DNA from: Thermodesulfobacteriota bacterium
Lineage (GTDB): Bacteria; Desulfobacterota; Deferrisomatia; Deferrisomatales; JACRMM01
DNA length: 37,274 nucleotides
NCBI GenBank assembly: GCA_040756475.1
Contig: JBFLZB010000022.1
Location: 1-37,274 of the forward strand
Reading direction: 5' to 3'
In this document: piece by piece, positions 6,847 through 13,943 of the stretch
Layout: every line of letters starts with the position of its first letter
How positions within the stretch are numbered: the stretch's first letter is position 1
Made by a program: the position numbers and the translations under genes
The notes under the pieces: model-generated
What the model was told of the DNA's origin: nothing
Seen by the model: the letters and a program-made list of their open reading frames with translations, nothing else
Databases searched by the model: none

Positions 6847-7629
6847 CTAGCGCCCCTTGTAGGCCGGCTTGCGCTTCTCCCGGAACGCGGCCAGGCCCTC
6901 GCGGCGGTCCTCGGTCGGGATCGTGATCTCGTAGCAGGTGCTCTCGAAGACCAGCGCACTCGCAAGGTCCATCTCCATCCCCCGGTCCACGGCGCGCTTG
7001 GCCACCCGCACGGCAACGGGCCCGTTCTTCGTGATGGCGTCCGCCATGGCCCGCGCCTCGTCCATCAGGGAGGTTGGCGAGACCACCTTGTTGGCAAGCC
7101 CGATGGCCAGGGCCTCCCGGGCGTCGATACGGCGGGCGGTGAAGATGAGCTCCTTGGCCTTGGCCTTTCCCACGATGCGGGGCAGCCGCTGGGTGCCCCC
7201 TGCGCCCGGAATGATGGCCAGGCTGGTCTCCGTGAGGCCCAGGGTGGCCGTCTCGGACACGATGCGCAGGTCCGACGCCAGGGCGAGCTCGGTGCCTCCC
7301 CCGAGGGCGATGCCGTTGACCGCCGCGATGACCGGAACCGGAAGGTTCTCCACCAGGGTGAAGGTGTTGCGGATGGTCTCGATGTAGCGGCGCACCTCAA
7401 CCTCGGCCATGCCGGCTCGCTCCTTGAGGTCGGCCCCCGCGCAGAAGGCCTTCTCGCCGGCCCCGGTCACGATGACACAGCGCGCATCGGCATCGAACTG
7501 CACCTCTTCCAGGGCAGCCCGCAGATCGCGCAGCATGGCCACGTTGACCGAGTTCATCACCTCGGGGCGGTTGAGGGTGATGGTGCAGACACCGCCCTCC
7601 CGGGCCACCCGGACCGTGGATTCGGACAT
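6847..7629 (-). CDS. Enoyl-CoA hydratase, methylglutaconyl-CoA hydratase-like
   Basis: Crotonase-fold enzyme, 260 residues, the standard length, that adds water across a 2-enoyl-CoA. The oxyanion-hole loop is CAGADLKE (near 63-70). Both catalytic glutamates are present: one in GGGTELALASD and one in GLTETSLAIIPGAGGTQRLPR, so hydratase activity is expected. The LAIIPGAGGTQRLPR stretch is closest in my memory to 3-methylglutaconyl-CoA hydratase (LiuC/AUH). That fits its neighbour, because the product of that reaction is the HMG-CoA cleaved by the lyase encoded 48 bases upstream. A generic short-chain enoyl-CoA hydratase is the alternative. The start ATG at 7629 follows an aggagg-like Shine-Dalgarno. 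Confidence 0.9.
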   Translation of the reverse strand: MSESTVRVAREGGVCTITLNRPEVMNSVNVAMLRDLRAALEEVQFDADARCVIVTGAGEKAFCAGADLKERAGMAEVEVRRYIETIRNTFTLVENLPVPVIAAVNGIALGGGTELALASDLRIVSETATLGLTETSLAIIPGAGGTQRLPRIVGKAKAKELIFTARRIDAREALAIGLANKVVSPTSLMDEARAMADAITKNGPVAVRVAKRAVDRGMEMDLASALVFESTCYEITIPTEDRREGLAAFREKRKPAYKGR

Positions 7630-7677
7630 GAAATCCTCCTTCCTTCGTCGAAAGCCCCGAAAGCGCCGCGAGGCAGT

Positions 7678-8595
7678 TCAGCACGCCGGCGGGGGACAGG
7701 GTGCGGCGCCGGCCGTCCCCAGCTCCGCGAGGCACTCTGTGGCGGCCCGCGCGAGGGCGGGCCGATCGATTCCCGTCTCCACTCCAAGGCTGTGGAGCAA
7801 GTATGCGAGATGGCCCATGTCGGCGTTGCCCCGCGCCCCCGGGGCGAAGGGGCAGCCCCCGAGCCCCCCGATGGAGCCGTCGAACCGGCGTACCCCTGCA
7901 GCCAGCCCTGCCAGGGTGTTGGCGGCGGCCACCCCGAAGGTGTCGTGCAGGTGCAATCCCACCTGCGTGGGCGGGAAGTCCGGGGCAACGGCCTCCACGA
8001 GCCCGGCCACCGCCCGGGGCGACGCTCCGCCGTACGTGTCGCACAGGGTCAGCTCCCGGAAGCCGGCGTCGCCCAACTCCCGAACCAGCCACACAACCCG
8101 CTCCGGCGCGACCGCCCCCTCGTCGGGGTCGATCCAGGCCATGGAAACCGCGATCCGGGTCCTCGCCCCCGCGGCGTGCGCGTCGCGGGCCAGCGCCCCG
8201 AGGTCCGCCAGCACCTGGGAGACCGTTCGCCCCAGGTTGGCGCGGCTGTGGGTCTCGGTGGCCGAGACCATGCACACCAGGTTGCGGGCGCCGGCCGCCA
8301 GCGCCTCTTCAAGCCCGCGCCGGTTGGGAACCAGCACCCAGAGGCGCTCGGCATAGGGCTGCAGGATTTTGAGGACCTGGGCCGCGCCCGCCATCTGCGG
8401 CACCCGCCCCGGGTGGACGAAGCTGCCCGCTTCGGCCTCCGGCACCCCCGCGTCCAGGAGCCGGCGAATCCACGCCGCCCTCCGGGCCGGAGAGAGGGCC
8501 TGGGACACCGCCTGGAGGCCGTCCCGGGCAGAGACCTCCACCACCGCGGCCCGGGAGGGGAGAGACTGAAGCACCTTACGTAAACTGGCAAACAT
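7678..8595 (-). CDS. mvaB: Hydroxymethylglutaryl-CoA lyase
   Basis: Cleaves 3-hydroxy-3-methylglutaryl-CoA to acetyl-CoA and acetoacetate, the last step of leucine/isovalerate catabolism. The 305 residues match the family (~300). Motifs: VVEVSARDGLQ (metal/catalytic Arg-Asp), EAGSFVHPGRVPQMA, LHLHDTFG (metal-binding His pair) and GGLGGCPFAPGARGN with the catalytic-loop Cys. The chosen start, ATG at 8595, has ggagg about 12 bases upstream and a good promoter. An in-frame GTG at 8574 is the alternative. The first codons after the ATG include AGT, TTA and CGT, rare in this DNA, because they coincide with the repeated motif at 8571-8592. First gene of a two-gene operon with the hydratase; the HMGL-like gene may be a third member. 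Confidence 0.9.
   Translation of the reverse strand: MFASLRKVLQSLPSRAAVVEVSARDGLQAVSQALSPARRAAWIRRLLDAGVPEAEAGSFVHPGRVPQMAGAAQVLKILQPYAERLWVLVPNRRGLEEALAAGARNLVCMVSATETHSRANLGRTVSQVLADLGALARDAHAAGARTRIAVSMAWIDPDEGAVAPERVVWLVRELGDAGFRELTLCDTYGGASPRAVAGLVEAVAPDFPPTQVGLHLHDTFGVAAANTLAGLAAGVRRFDGSIGGLGGCPFAPGARGNADMGHLAYLLHSLGVETGIDRPALARAATECLAELGTAGAAPCPPPAC
8571..8592. promoter_or_regulatory. 22-bp motif, copy 1 (within mvaB 5' end)
   Basis: This stretch matches 8800-8821 at 20 of 22 positions, with the shared core ACGTAAACTGG. It lies in codons 2-8 of mvaB as annotated, where it imposes AT-rich rare codons (TTA for Leu, CGT for Arg). That suggests the DNA is conserved for binding rather than coding. 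It contains the small palindrome TTACGTAA. A MerR/LiuR-type or other regulator site is an inference. Confidence 0.5.
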
Positions 8596-8640
8596 GCCCG
8601 GGGACTCGCCCTCCGTGGAAACAAACAGCGGTAGGGACGC

Positions 8641-8670
8641 TGTATACCGGAAAGCAACCCCGCCCGTCAA
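8641..8670 (-). promoter_or_regulatory. Sigma-70-type promoter of mvaB operon
   Basis: Reading leftwards, TTGACG (-35, 8670-8665), an 18-base spacer, then TATACA (-10, 8646-8641). The start of transcription would be near 8634, about 40 bases before the mvaB ATG. Confidence 0.75.
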
Positions 8671-8690
8671 CGCCAACCGGACGGTTGGCG
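8671..8690. promoter_or_regulatory. Palindromic operator candidate, copy 2
   Basis: CGCCAACCGGACGGTTGGCG is a perfect palindrome with 9-bp arms and a 2-bp centre, touching the -35 box of the mvaB promoter. It is the fuller version of the palindrome at 1351-1370, which occupies the same place relative to the hydroxylase promoter. A dimeric repressor of the TetR kind is the simplest explanation. Confidence 0.65.
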
Positions 8691-8799
8691 GTCGCGGGCC
8701 CACACGAGAAGAGGCGGGGAGAACTGCCGCAGGAGGCCGTGACGTTCCTGCCCGGGGAGGATGGCGCGGCCTCCGGTGCCCTCCCGCGGCAGGATATTC

Positions 8800-8821
8800 G
8801 CACCTCACGTAAACTGGAAAA
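8800..8821. promoter_or_regulatory. 22-bp motif, copy 2 (upstream of livG promoter)
   Basis: Second copy of the motif at 8571-8592 (20/22 identical, core ACGTAAACTGG), in direct orientation. It ends 5 bases before the -35 hexamer of the livG promoter, the normal position for an activator or a MerR-type site. The flanking sequences of the two copies are unrelated, so this is not simply a larger duplication. Confidence 0.55.
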
Positions 8822-8826
8822 AGGGT

Positions 8827-8856
8827 TTGACGGAAAAAGTCGAACGGTGTTATACC
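8827..8856 (+). promoter_or_regulatory. Sigma-70-type promoter of livG operon
   Basis: TTGACG (8827-8832), an 18-base spacer and TATACC (8851-8856). It has the same layout as the divergent mvaB promoter. The transcript would have a leader of about 40 bases before the livG start. Confidence 0.75.
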
Positions 8857-8902
8857 TCGCCCCCGTCGCATACCTACCGGGTGATAGATAAGGAGCATGC
8901 CC

Positions 8903-9694
8903 ATGGACACCCCGGCCCAGCTCCAGGTGGACGGCATCCACCTGAGCTTCGGCGGCGTCAACGCCCTCATGGACGTCGGCTTCCAGGTAAAGCAGGGAGA
9001 GATCTTCTCGATCATCGGCCCCAACGGGGCCGGCAAGACGAGCATGCTCAACTGCATCAGCGGGCGCTACACTCCCCAGCGGGGGCGTATTGCCTTCGAA
9101 AACACCGAGATCACCGGACGACCCCCGGCCTTGCGGTCTCAGCTCGGCATTTCGCGCACGTTCCAGAACATCGCCCTCTTCAAGGGGATGACCGTGCTCG
9201 ACAACATGCTCATCGGCCGCCATATCCACCTCAAGAGCGGCTTCCTCAAGGGGGGTATCTACCTGGGCCCCTGCCAGAGGGAGGAGATCGAGCACCGCAA
9301 GTTCGTCGAGGACATCATCGACTTCCTTGAGATCGAGCACATCCGCAAGAAGGTGGTGGGCACCCTGGCCTACGGCCTCCAGAAACGGGTTGAGCTCGCG
9401 CGCGCCCTGTCCCTGGACCCCAAGCTCGTGCTCCTGGACGAGCCCATGGCGGGGATGAACCTGGAAGAGACCGAGGACATGGTGCGCTACGTTCTCGACA
9501 TCAACAACGAGTGGGGGGTCACGGTGGTGCTCGTCGAGCACGACATGGGCGTCGTGATGGACATCTCCGATCGGGTCGTGGTGCTCGACTTCGGCCAGAA
9601 GATCGGCGAGGGCACGCCCGAGGAGGTCCAGAAGAACCCCGCCGTCATTCGGGCCTACCTGGGAGACGAGGAGTCGGTGTTCTTGGGGCGGTAG
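8903..9694 (+). CDS. livG: Branched-chain amino acid-type ABC transporter ATPase, LivG family
   Basis: One of the two ATP-hydrolysing subunits of a Liv/HAAT-type importer. 263 residues: Walker A GPNGAGKT (39-46), Q-loop near 88, LivG-specific insertion around 110-130, signature LAYGLQKR (155-162), Walker B LVLLDE (175-180) and the switch His in VEHDMGVV. The start is taken at ATG 8903 because the aaggag Shine-Dalgarno is seven bases before it; the ATG at 8897 would be only one base from that site. First gene of a long operon that also encodes two permeases, a binding protein, LivF and two acyl-CoA ligases. This suggests the imported compound is an organic acid rather than an amino acid. Confidence 0.94.
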   Translation: MDTPAQLQVDGIHLSFGGVNALMDVGFQVKQGEIFSIIGPNGAGKTSMLNCISGRYTPQRGRIAFENTEITGRPPALRSQLGISRTFQNIALFKGMTVLDNMLIGRHIHLKSGFLKGGIYLGPCQREEIEHRKFVEDIIDFLEIEHIRKKVVGTLAYGLQKRVELARALSLDPKLVLLDEPMAGMNLEETEDMVRYVLDINNEWGVTVVLVEHDMGVVMDISDRVVVLDFGQKIGEGTPEEVQKNPAVIRAYLGDEESVFLGR

Positions 9695-9790
9695 TTGCAC
9701 GTTGCACGTTGCGCGTTGCACGTTGCACGTTGGTCGCAGCCGAGCCTCCGAACCCAGGTTTCCAACGAGCAACGGGCAACGAGCAACAAG
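9694..9790. repeat. Heptamer array with inverted partner
   Basis: Five tandem units of GTTGCNC (9694-9728) plus a partial one are followed, after about 30 bases, by four units of CAACNNG (9763-9790), the reverse-complement form. Arm 9708-9733 pairs with 9762-9787 at 23 of 26 positions, with all mismatches at the same place in each 7-bp unit. The RNA could form a long hairpin between livG and the synthetase gene. The first unit begins on the last base of the livG stop codon. Confidence 0.8.
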
Positions 9791-9813
9791 CAGATTCCAC
9801 TCAGGAGACCACA

Positions 9814-11730
9814 ATGGTTCATCTTCCCCACGACACGCTTCCCAAGCTCCTGCGCCACAACGCCATGAAGTATGGGGACGGCAAGGTGGCCCTGCGGGAG
9901 AAGGAGTTCGGGATCTGGCAGCCCTTCACCTGGAAGGAGTACTACGAGCACGTCAAGTACTTCTGCCTCGGGCTCGTCTCGATGGGGCTCGAGAAGGGCG
10001 ACACCATCTCCATCATCGGCGACAACCGCCCCGAGTGGGTCTACGCCGAGCTCGCGGCCCAGTGCGCGGGGGCCGTGGGGATCGGGATCTACCAGGATTC
10101 CATCCTGAAGGAGGTCTCCTACATCATCAACCACGCGGCCTCGAAGTTCATCGTGGCCGAGGACCAGGAACAGGTGGACAAGGTCCTCGACATGGGCGAC
10201 GAGCTCACCACCGTGCGCCATGTCGTCTACACCGACAGCCGGGGAATGAGCAAGTACGACGACGACCGGCTGATCTTCTTCCCGGAAGTCGAGGAGAAGG
10301 GCCGCCAGTACGAGAAGGATCACCCGGCCCTCTTCGACCAACTCGTGGACGCAACCCGGACCGACGAGCCGGCCCAGATCTGCACCACGTCGGGAACCAC
10401 GGGCAACCCCAAGCTCGCCGTGCTCTCCCACCGCAACATGATCTCCATGGCGGCGAACCTGGGAGAGGTCGACCCCAAGCGCGAGACCGACGAGTTCGTG
10501 AGCTTTCTGCCCCTGCCCTGGATCGGGGAACAGATGATGGGGGTGGCGAGCGCGCTCCTCTTCGGCTTCACGGTGAATTTCCCCGAATCTCCCGAGACCG
10601 CCACGGACAACATTCGGGAAATTGGTCCCCACGTGCTCTTCAGTCCGCCACGGGTGTGGGAGAACCTGGCCGCCACGGTGCAGGTCAAGATCATGGACGC
10701 CTCGTGGCTCAAGCAGTTCCTCTACAACCGGTTCCTGCCCGTCGGCTACGAGTGGGCGGATCTCAAATTCCAGAAGAAGCAGCCCTCCCTCGCCCAGAAG
10801 CTTCGCTACGCCCTGGGCTACCTCCTGGTCTTCCGAGCCCTCAAGGACCGGCTGGGTTTTACCTTCGTGCGCTCGGCCTCCACCGGGGGCGCCGCCCTGG
10901 GGCCCGACACCTTCCGGTTCTTCCACGCCCTCGGGGTGAACCTGAAGCAGATCTACGGCCAGACGGAGATCTCGGGCATTTCGTGCATTCATCGGGACGG
11001 GGACATCAACTTCGACTCCGTGGGGAAACCCATCCCCGAGACCGAGGTGCGCATCGACAACCCAGATCCCCAGGGGGTGGGAGAAGTGGTCTCCCGCAGT
11101 CCCGCCCTCTTTCTCGGTTACTACAAGAACGAGGAGGCCACCCGCGAGACGATCCTCAACGGCTGGCTTCATTCGGGCGACGCTGGGTACTTCACCCCGG
11201 ACGGCCACCTCATCATCATCGACCGGATGAAGGACATCATGACGATGACGAGCGGGGAGCGCTTCAGCCCCCAGTTCATCGAGAACAAACTAAAGTTCAG
11301 CCCCTACATCAAGGAAGCGGTCTGTATCGGACACCAGAGAGACTTCGTGATCTCCATGATCTGCATCGACTTCGGCATCGTCGGAAAGTGGGCCGAAGAC
11401 CGCCGGATCAACTACACCACCTACACAGACCTGGCCGCGAAACCCGAAGTCTACGACTTCCTGGAAAAGGAGGTACGCAAGGTCAACGCAACGCTGGTGG
11501 AGTCGCAGAAGGTCAAGAAGTTCATCCTGCTCTACAAGGAGCTCGACGCCGACGACGACGAGCTCACGCGTACTCGGAAGGTCCGTCGAGGCTTCATCGA
11601 CGAGAAGTACAAGGACATCATCGAGGGCATCTACGCCGGCCAGGAGCAGATCCACATCGACACCCTGATCAAGTACCAGGACGGCAAGACCTCGCAGCTC
11701 AAGACGACGCTGCCGGTGCGGACACTCTAG
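9814..11730 (+). CDS. AMP-forming acyl-CoA synthetase, long-chain (FadD-like) type
   Basis: Activates a carboxylic acid to its CoA thioester with ATP, giving AMP and PPi. The 638 residues match long-chain-type synthetases (~600-650). Motifs are complete: P-loop TTSGTTGNPK (about 191-200), IYGQTEISG, SGDAGYF with the ribose-binding Asp, DRMKDIMTMTSGE hinge, and a C-terminal lysine region with the TRTRKVRR motif typical of this subgroup. ATG 9814 has a caggaga Shine-Dalgarno. The gene is wedged between livG and livH of a transporter operon. Inference: the ligase traps the solute brought in by that transporter as its CoA ester. The acid may be aliphatic or aromatic; the family name does not decide chain length. 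Confidence 0.92.
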   Translation: MVHLPHDTLPKLLRHNAMKYGDGKVALREKEFGIWQPFTWKEYYEHVKYFCLGLVSMGLEKGDTISIIGDNRPEWVYAELAAQCAGAVGIGIYQDSILKEVSYIINHAASKFIVAEDQEQVDKVLDMGDELTTVRHVVYTDSRGMSKYDDDRLIFFPEVEEKGRQYEKDHPALFDQLVDATRTDEPAQICTTSGTTGNPKLAVLSHRNMISMAANLGEVDPKRETDEFVSFLPLPWIGEQMMGVASALLFGFTVNFPESPETATDNIREIGPHVLFSPPRVWENLAATVQVKIMDASWLKQFLYNRFLPVGYEWADLKFQKKQPSLAQKLRYALGYLLVFRALKDRLGFTFVRSASTGGAALGPDTFRFFHALGVNLKQIYGQTEISGISCIHRDGDINFDSVGKPIPETEVRIDNPDPQGVGEVVSRSPALFLGYYKNEEATRETILNGWLHSGDAGYFTPDGHLIIIDRMKDIMTMTSGERFSPQFIENKLKFSPYIKEAVCIGHQRDFVISMICIDFGIVGKWAEDRRINYTTYTDLAAKPEVYDFLEKEVRKVNATLVESQKVKKFILLYKELDADDDELTRTRKVRRGFIDEKYKDIIEGIYAGQEQIHIDTLIKYQDGKTSQLKTTLPVRTL

Positions 11731-11734
11731 TGCA

Positions 11735-11816
11735 GTGAGACGTGAAAAGTACCACCTAGAGACCTCTCGTTTCACGCTTCACGTCTAACGCTTCACGTTT
11801 CACGTCTCACGCTTCA
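11735..11816. repeat. CGNNTCA heptamer array with inverted partner
   Basis: Seven tandem 7-bp units of the type CGCTTCA/CGTTTCA/CGTCTCA/CGTCTAA run from 11768 to 11816. A reverse-complement pair of units stands at 11735-11747. GTGAGACGTGAAA there pairs exactly, 13 of 13, with 11798-11810. The array runs right up to the Shine-Dalgarno (cggagg) of livH, so folding could affect its translation. Confidence 0.8.
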
Positions 11817-11827
11817 CGGAGGCAACC

Positions 11828-12718
11828 ATGGAGTTCTACGTCCAGTTGATCGTGAGCGGGCTCGTGCTGGGGTCGATCTACGCCCTGGTGGCCCTGGGGT
11901 TCGCCATCATCTACAAGTCCACGAGCGTCGTGAACTTCGCCCAGGGCGAGTTCCTGATGCTCGGGGCGTACTTCTGCTTCTCCATGGTGGTGCAGTACCG
12001 CATCCCGTGGCTGTGGGCGTTCCTGCTGACCCTGGTCTTCTCCGTCGTTTTGGGCCTGTTGGTGGAGCGGCTGATCCTGCGGCCCATGATCGGCGAGCCG
12101 ATCATCTCGATCATCATGGTCACGATCGGGCTTTCCTCGGTCTTGAAGAGCGTCGTCACCACGATCTGGGGCACCCAGATCCAGATCTACGACCCGCCGC
12201 TCTTCCCGGACGCGCCCGTAAACATCGCGGGCATCCCCATCAGCCAGGTGTACCTGTGGAGCATGGGGCTCTCCCTGCTCCTCCTGGCGCTCTTCGGGCT
12301 CTTCTTCAAGTACTCGAAGGCCGGCGTCGCCATGCGGGCAACGGCCTTCTCGAACCAGGTGGCCCTGTCCATGGGGATCAGCGTGAAGAACATCTTCGCC
12401 CTCGCCTGGTGCATCGCGGTGGTGGTCTCCTCCATCGGCGGCATCCTGATCGGCAACATCAACGGCATCAACATCTCCCTGGGGCACTTCGGGCTCAAGG
12501 TGTTTCCGGCCGTCATCCTGGGCGGGCTCGACTCGATCCTCGGGGCGGCCCTGGGAGGTCTCATCATCGGCGTCTTGGAGAACCTGTCCGACGGGGTGCT
12601 AAAATCCCTCTTCGGTCTTCAGGGCATCAAAGAGGTCGCGCCCTTCGTCTTTCTGGTGATCATCCTCATGGTGAAGCCCTACGGGCTCTTCGGCACCAAA
12701 GAGATCGAACGGGTGTAG
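11828..12718 (+). CDS. livH: Branched-chain amino acid-type ABC permease, LivH family
   Basis: Inner-membrane permease subunit of the importer, 296 residues, standard length. About eight hydrophobic segments are visible. The N-terminal VSGLVLGSIYALVALGFAIIYKSTSVVNFAQGEFLMLGAY block is the family hallmark (key residues G-x-IYAL-A-G, NFAQG-F-M-GA). The cytoplasmic loop for contact with the ATPases has RATAFSNQVALSMGI (EAA-like), and GGLDSILGAALGG lies near the end. ATG 11828 follows an acggagg Shine-Dalgarno. It pairs with LivM to form the channel. Confidence 0.95.
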   Translation: MEFYVQLIVSGLVLGSIYALVALGFAIIYKSTSVVNFAQGEFLMLGAYFCFSMVVQYRIPWLWAFLLTLVFSVVLGLLVERLILRPMIGEPIISIIMVTIGLSSVLKSVVTTIWGTQIQIYDPPLFPDAPVNIAGIPISQVYLWSMGLSLLLLALFGLFFKYSKAGVAMRATAFSNQVALSMGISVKNIFALAWCIAVVVSSIGGILIGNINGINISLGHFGLKVFPAVILGGLDSILGAALGGLIIGVLENLSDGVLKSLFGLQGIKEVAPFVFLVIILMVKPYGLFGTKEIERV

Positions 12719-12743
12719 ACCAGATTCTCCAGGGCTTTGCCTG

Positions 12744-12778
12744 GCTGACCGCTGACCGCTAGGAGCTGAGAGCTGACA
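12744..12778 (+). repeat. GCTGANN heptamer array abutting livM start
   Basis: Five tandem units (GCTGACC twice, GCTAGGA, GCTGAGA, GCTGACA) end one base before the base preceding the livM ATG. The only Shine-Dalgarno-like sequence for livM, aggag at 12761-12765, lies inside the third unit, so the array doubles as the ribosome-binding region. Confidence 0.65.
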
Positions 12779-12779
12779 C

Positions 12780-13832
12780 ATGAGCGTCCATCACTGCGGG
12801 GATTTCAAACAAACCTACGCCGACGACATGAAGGTGATGCAGACCCGCTTCATCCAAGTCTGCATCGGGCTCTTCGTCATTCTCCTGTACGTCTTCCCCT
12901 ACCTGGGCTCGAACTACCACGTCAGCGTGATGAACAAGATCGGCATCGCGGTGATCGGCGCGGTGGGGATCAACATCGTCACGGGGTTCACGGGGCAGAT
13001 CTCCCTGGGCCAGGGTGCGTTCCTCGGAGTCGGCGCGTTCGCATGTTCGTACTTCATGCGGGAGTGGAACATTCCCTTCTGGTTCGCCATGCCCATGGCA
13101 GGCCTCACCACGGCCGCGATCGGGATGGTGTTCGGCAGCCCCAGCCTCCGCCTCAAGGGGCTGTATCTCGCCATCGCCACCCTTGCGGCCCAGTTCATCC
13201 TGGAGTACCTCTTCCTCCACGTGGACAAGGTGACCGGCGGCAGCAACGGCGTGATGTTTCCCTCCCCCGAGATCGGGTCCTTCGCCTTCGACGACGACCG
13301 GTCCATGTACTATCTCATCCTCACGGTGGCGATCATCGGGGTCCTCTTCGCGGTAAATCTCTTCCGCTCCAAGGACGGCCGCGCCTTCGTGGCGGTACGC
13401 GACCACTACCTCTCGGCAGAGATCATGGGGATTCACCTCTTCCGGTACCGGCTGCTTTCGTTTGCCATCAGTTCGTTCTACGTCGGCGTGGCCGGGAGCC
13501 TGTGGGGAGCCTACACCCAGTACATCACCCCGGAGCACTTCACCATCCACGAGTCCATCCACTACCTCGCCATGATCATCATCGGGGGGCTGGGAAGCGT
13601 GCTCGGGGCCATCTTCGGCGCGATCTTCATGACGCTGCTGCCCTTCGTCCTCACGGGGGTCACGGCAAACCTGGCCGACTACTTTCCCCAGGCGGGGTAC
13701 TTCATACAGAGCCTCAGAGAGGGAATTTTCGGCCTCATCGTGATCCTTTTCCTGATCTTCGAGCCGGACGGCATTGCCCACCGCTGGCGGCTCATCAAGG
13801 CCTACTGGAAGCTCTATCCCTTCAGCTACTGA
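12780..13832 (+). CDS. livM: Branched-chain amino acid-type ABC permease, LivM family
   Basis: Second inner-membrane permease subunit, 350 residues. It has a hydrophilic N-terminus (about 20 residues), then about nine or ten hydrophobic segments. Family marks are NIVTGFTGQISLGQGAFLGVGAFA (GQISLG-GAF core), RLKGLYLAIATLA, VRDHYLSAEIMGIHLFRYRLLSFAISSFYVGVAGSLW and IGGLGSVLGAIFGA. ATG 12780 is the first start in frame; another ATG at 12828 is possible, but neither has a clean Shine-Dalgarno apart from the repeat-borne aggag. Partner of LivH, and a fourth member of the same transcript. Confidence 0.94.
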   Translation: MSVHHCGDFKQTYADDMKVMQTRFIQVCIGLFVILLYVFPYLGSNYHVSVMNKIGIAVIGAVGINIVTGFTGQISLGQGAFLGVGAFACSYFMREWNIPFWFAMPMAGLTTAAIGMVFGSPSLRLKGLYLAIATLAAQFILEYLFLHVDKVTGGSNGVMFPSPEIGSFAFDDDRSMYYLILTVAIIGVLFAVNLFRSKDGRAFVAVRDHYLSAEIMGIHLFRYRLLSFAISSFYVGVAGSLWGAYTQYITPEHFTIHESIHYLAMIIIGGLGSVLGAIFGAIFMTLLPFVLTGVTANLADYFPQAGYFIQSLREGIFGLIVILFLIFEPDGIAHRWRLIKAYWKLYPFSY

Positions 13833-13943
13833 GGGCAGGAAAGGAGGGCCGGTCAGACACCGAGAGAACGGGAAGTCACCTCGAGGGAGGAATCCGGTTC
13901 GATTTCGTATCGGGAGAGCACGGCACATCATAGGAGGTACACC

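Larger units (their letters stand above)
8596..8902. other. Divergent promoter region between mvaB and livG
   Basis: This 307-base control region separates two divergent catabolic operons. From left to right it holds the mvaB promoter (8641-8670), an abutting perfect 20-bp palindrome (8671-8690), nested inverted repeats (8724-8730/8786-8792 and 8732-8739/8767-8774), the second 22-bp motif (8800-8821), the livG promoter (8827-8856) and a leader ending in aaggag. No gene is seen in it. Confidence 0.75.

Noticed and set aside
8724-8792. Nested inverted repeats (CTGCCGC/GCGGCAG and GGAGGCCG/CGGCCTCC) as a riboswitch or attenuator
   Set aside because: They lie upstream of both promoters' start sites, so they would not be in either leader RNA, and the loops are strongly asymmetric.
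9694-12778. Short repeats as a CRISPR-like array
   Set aside because: Units are 7 bp, directly adjacent, degenerate, and have no spacers; no cas gene is present.
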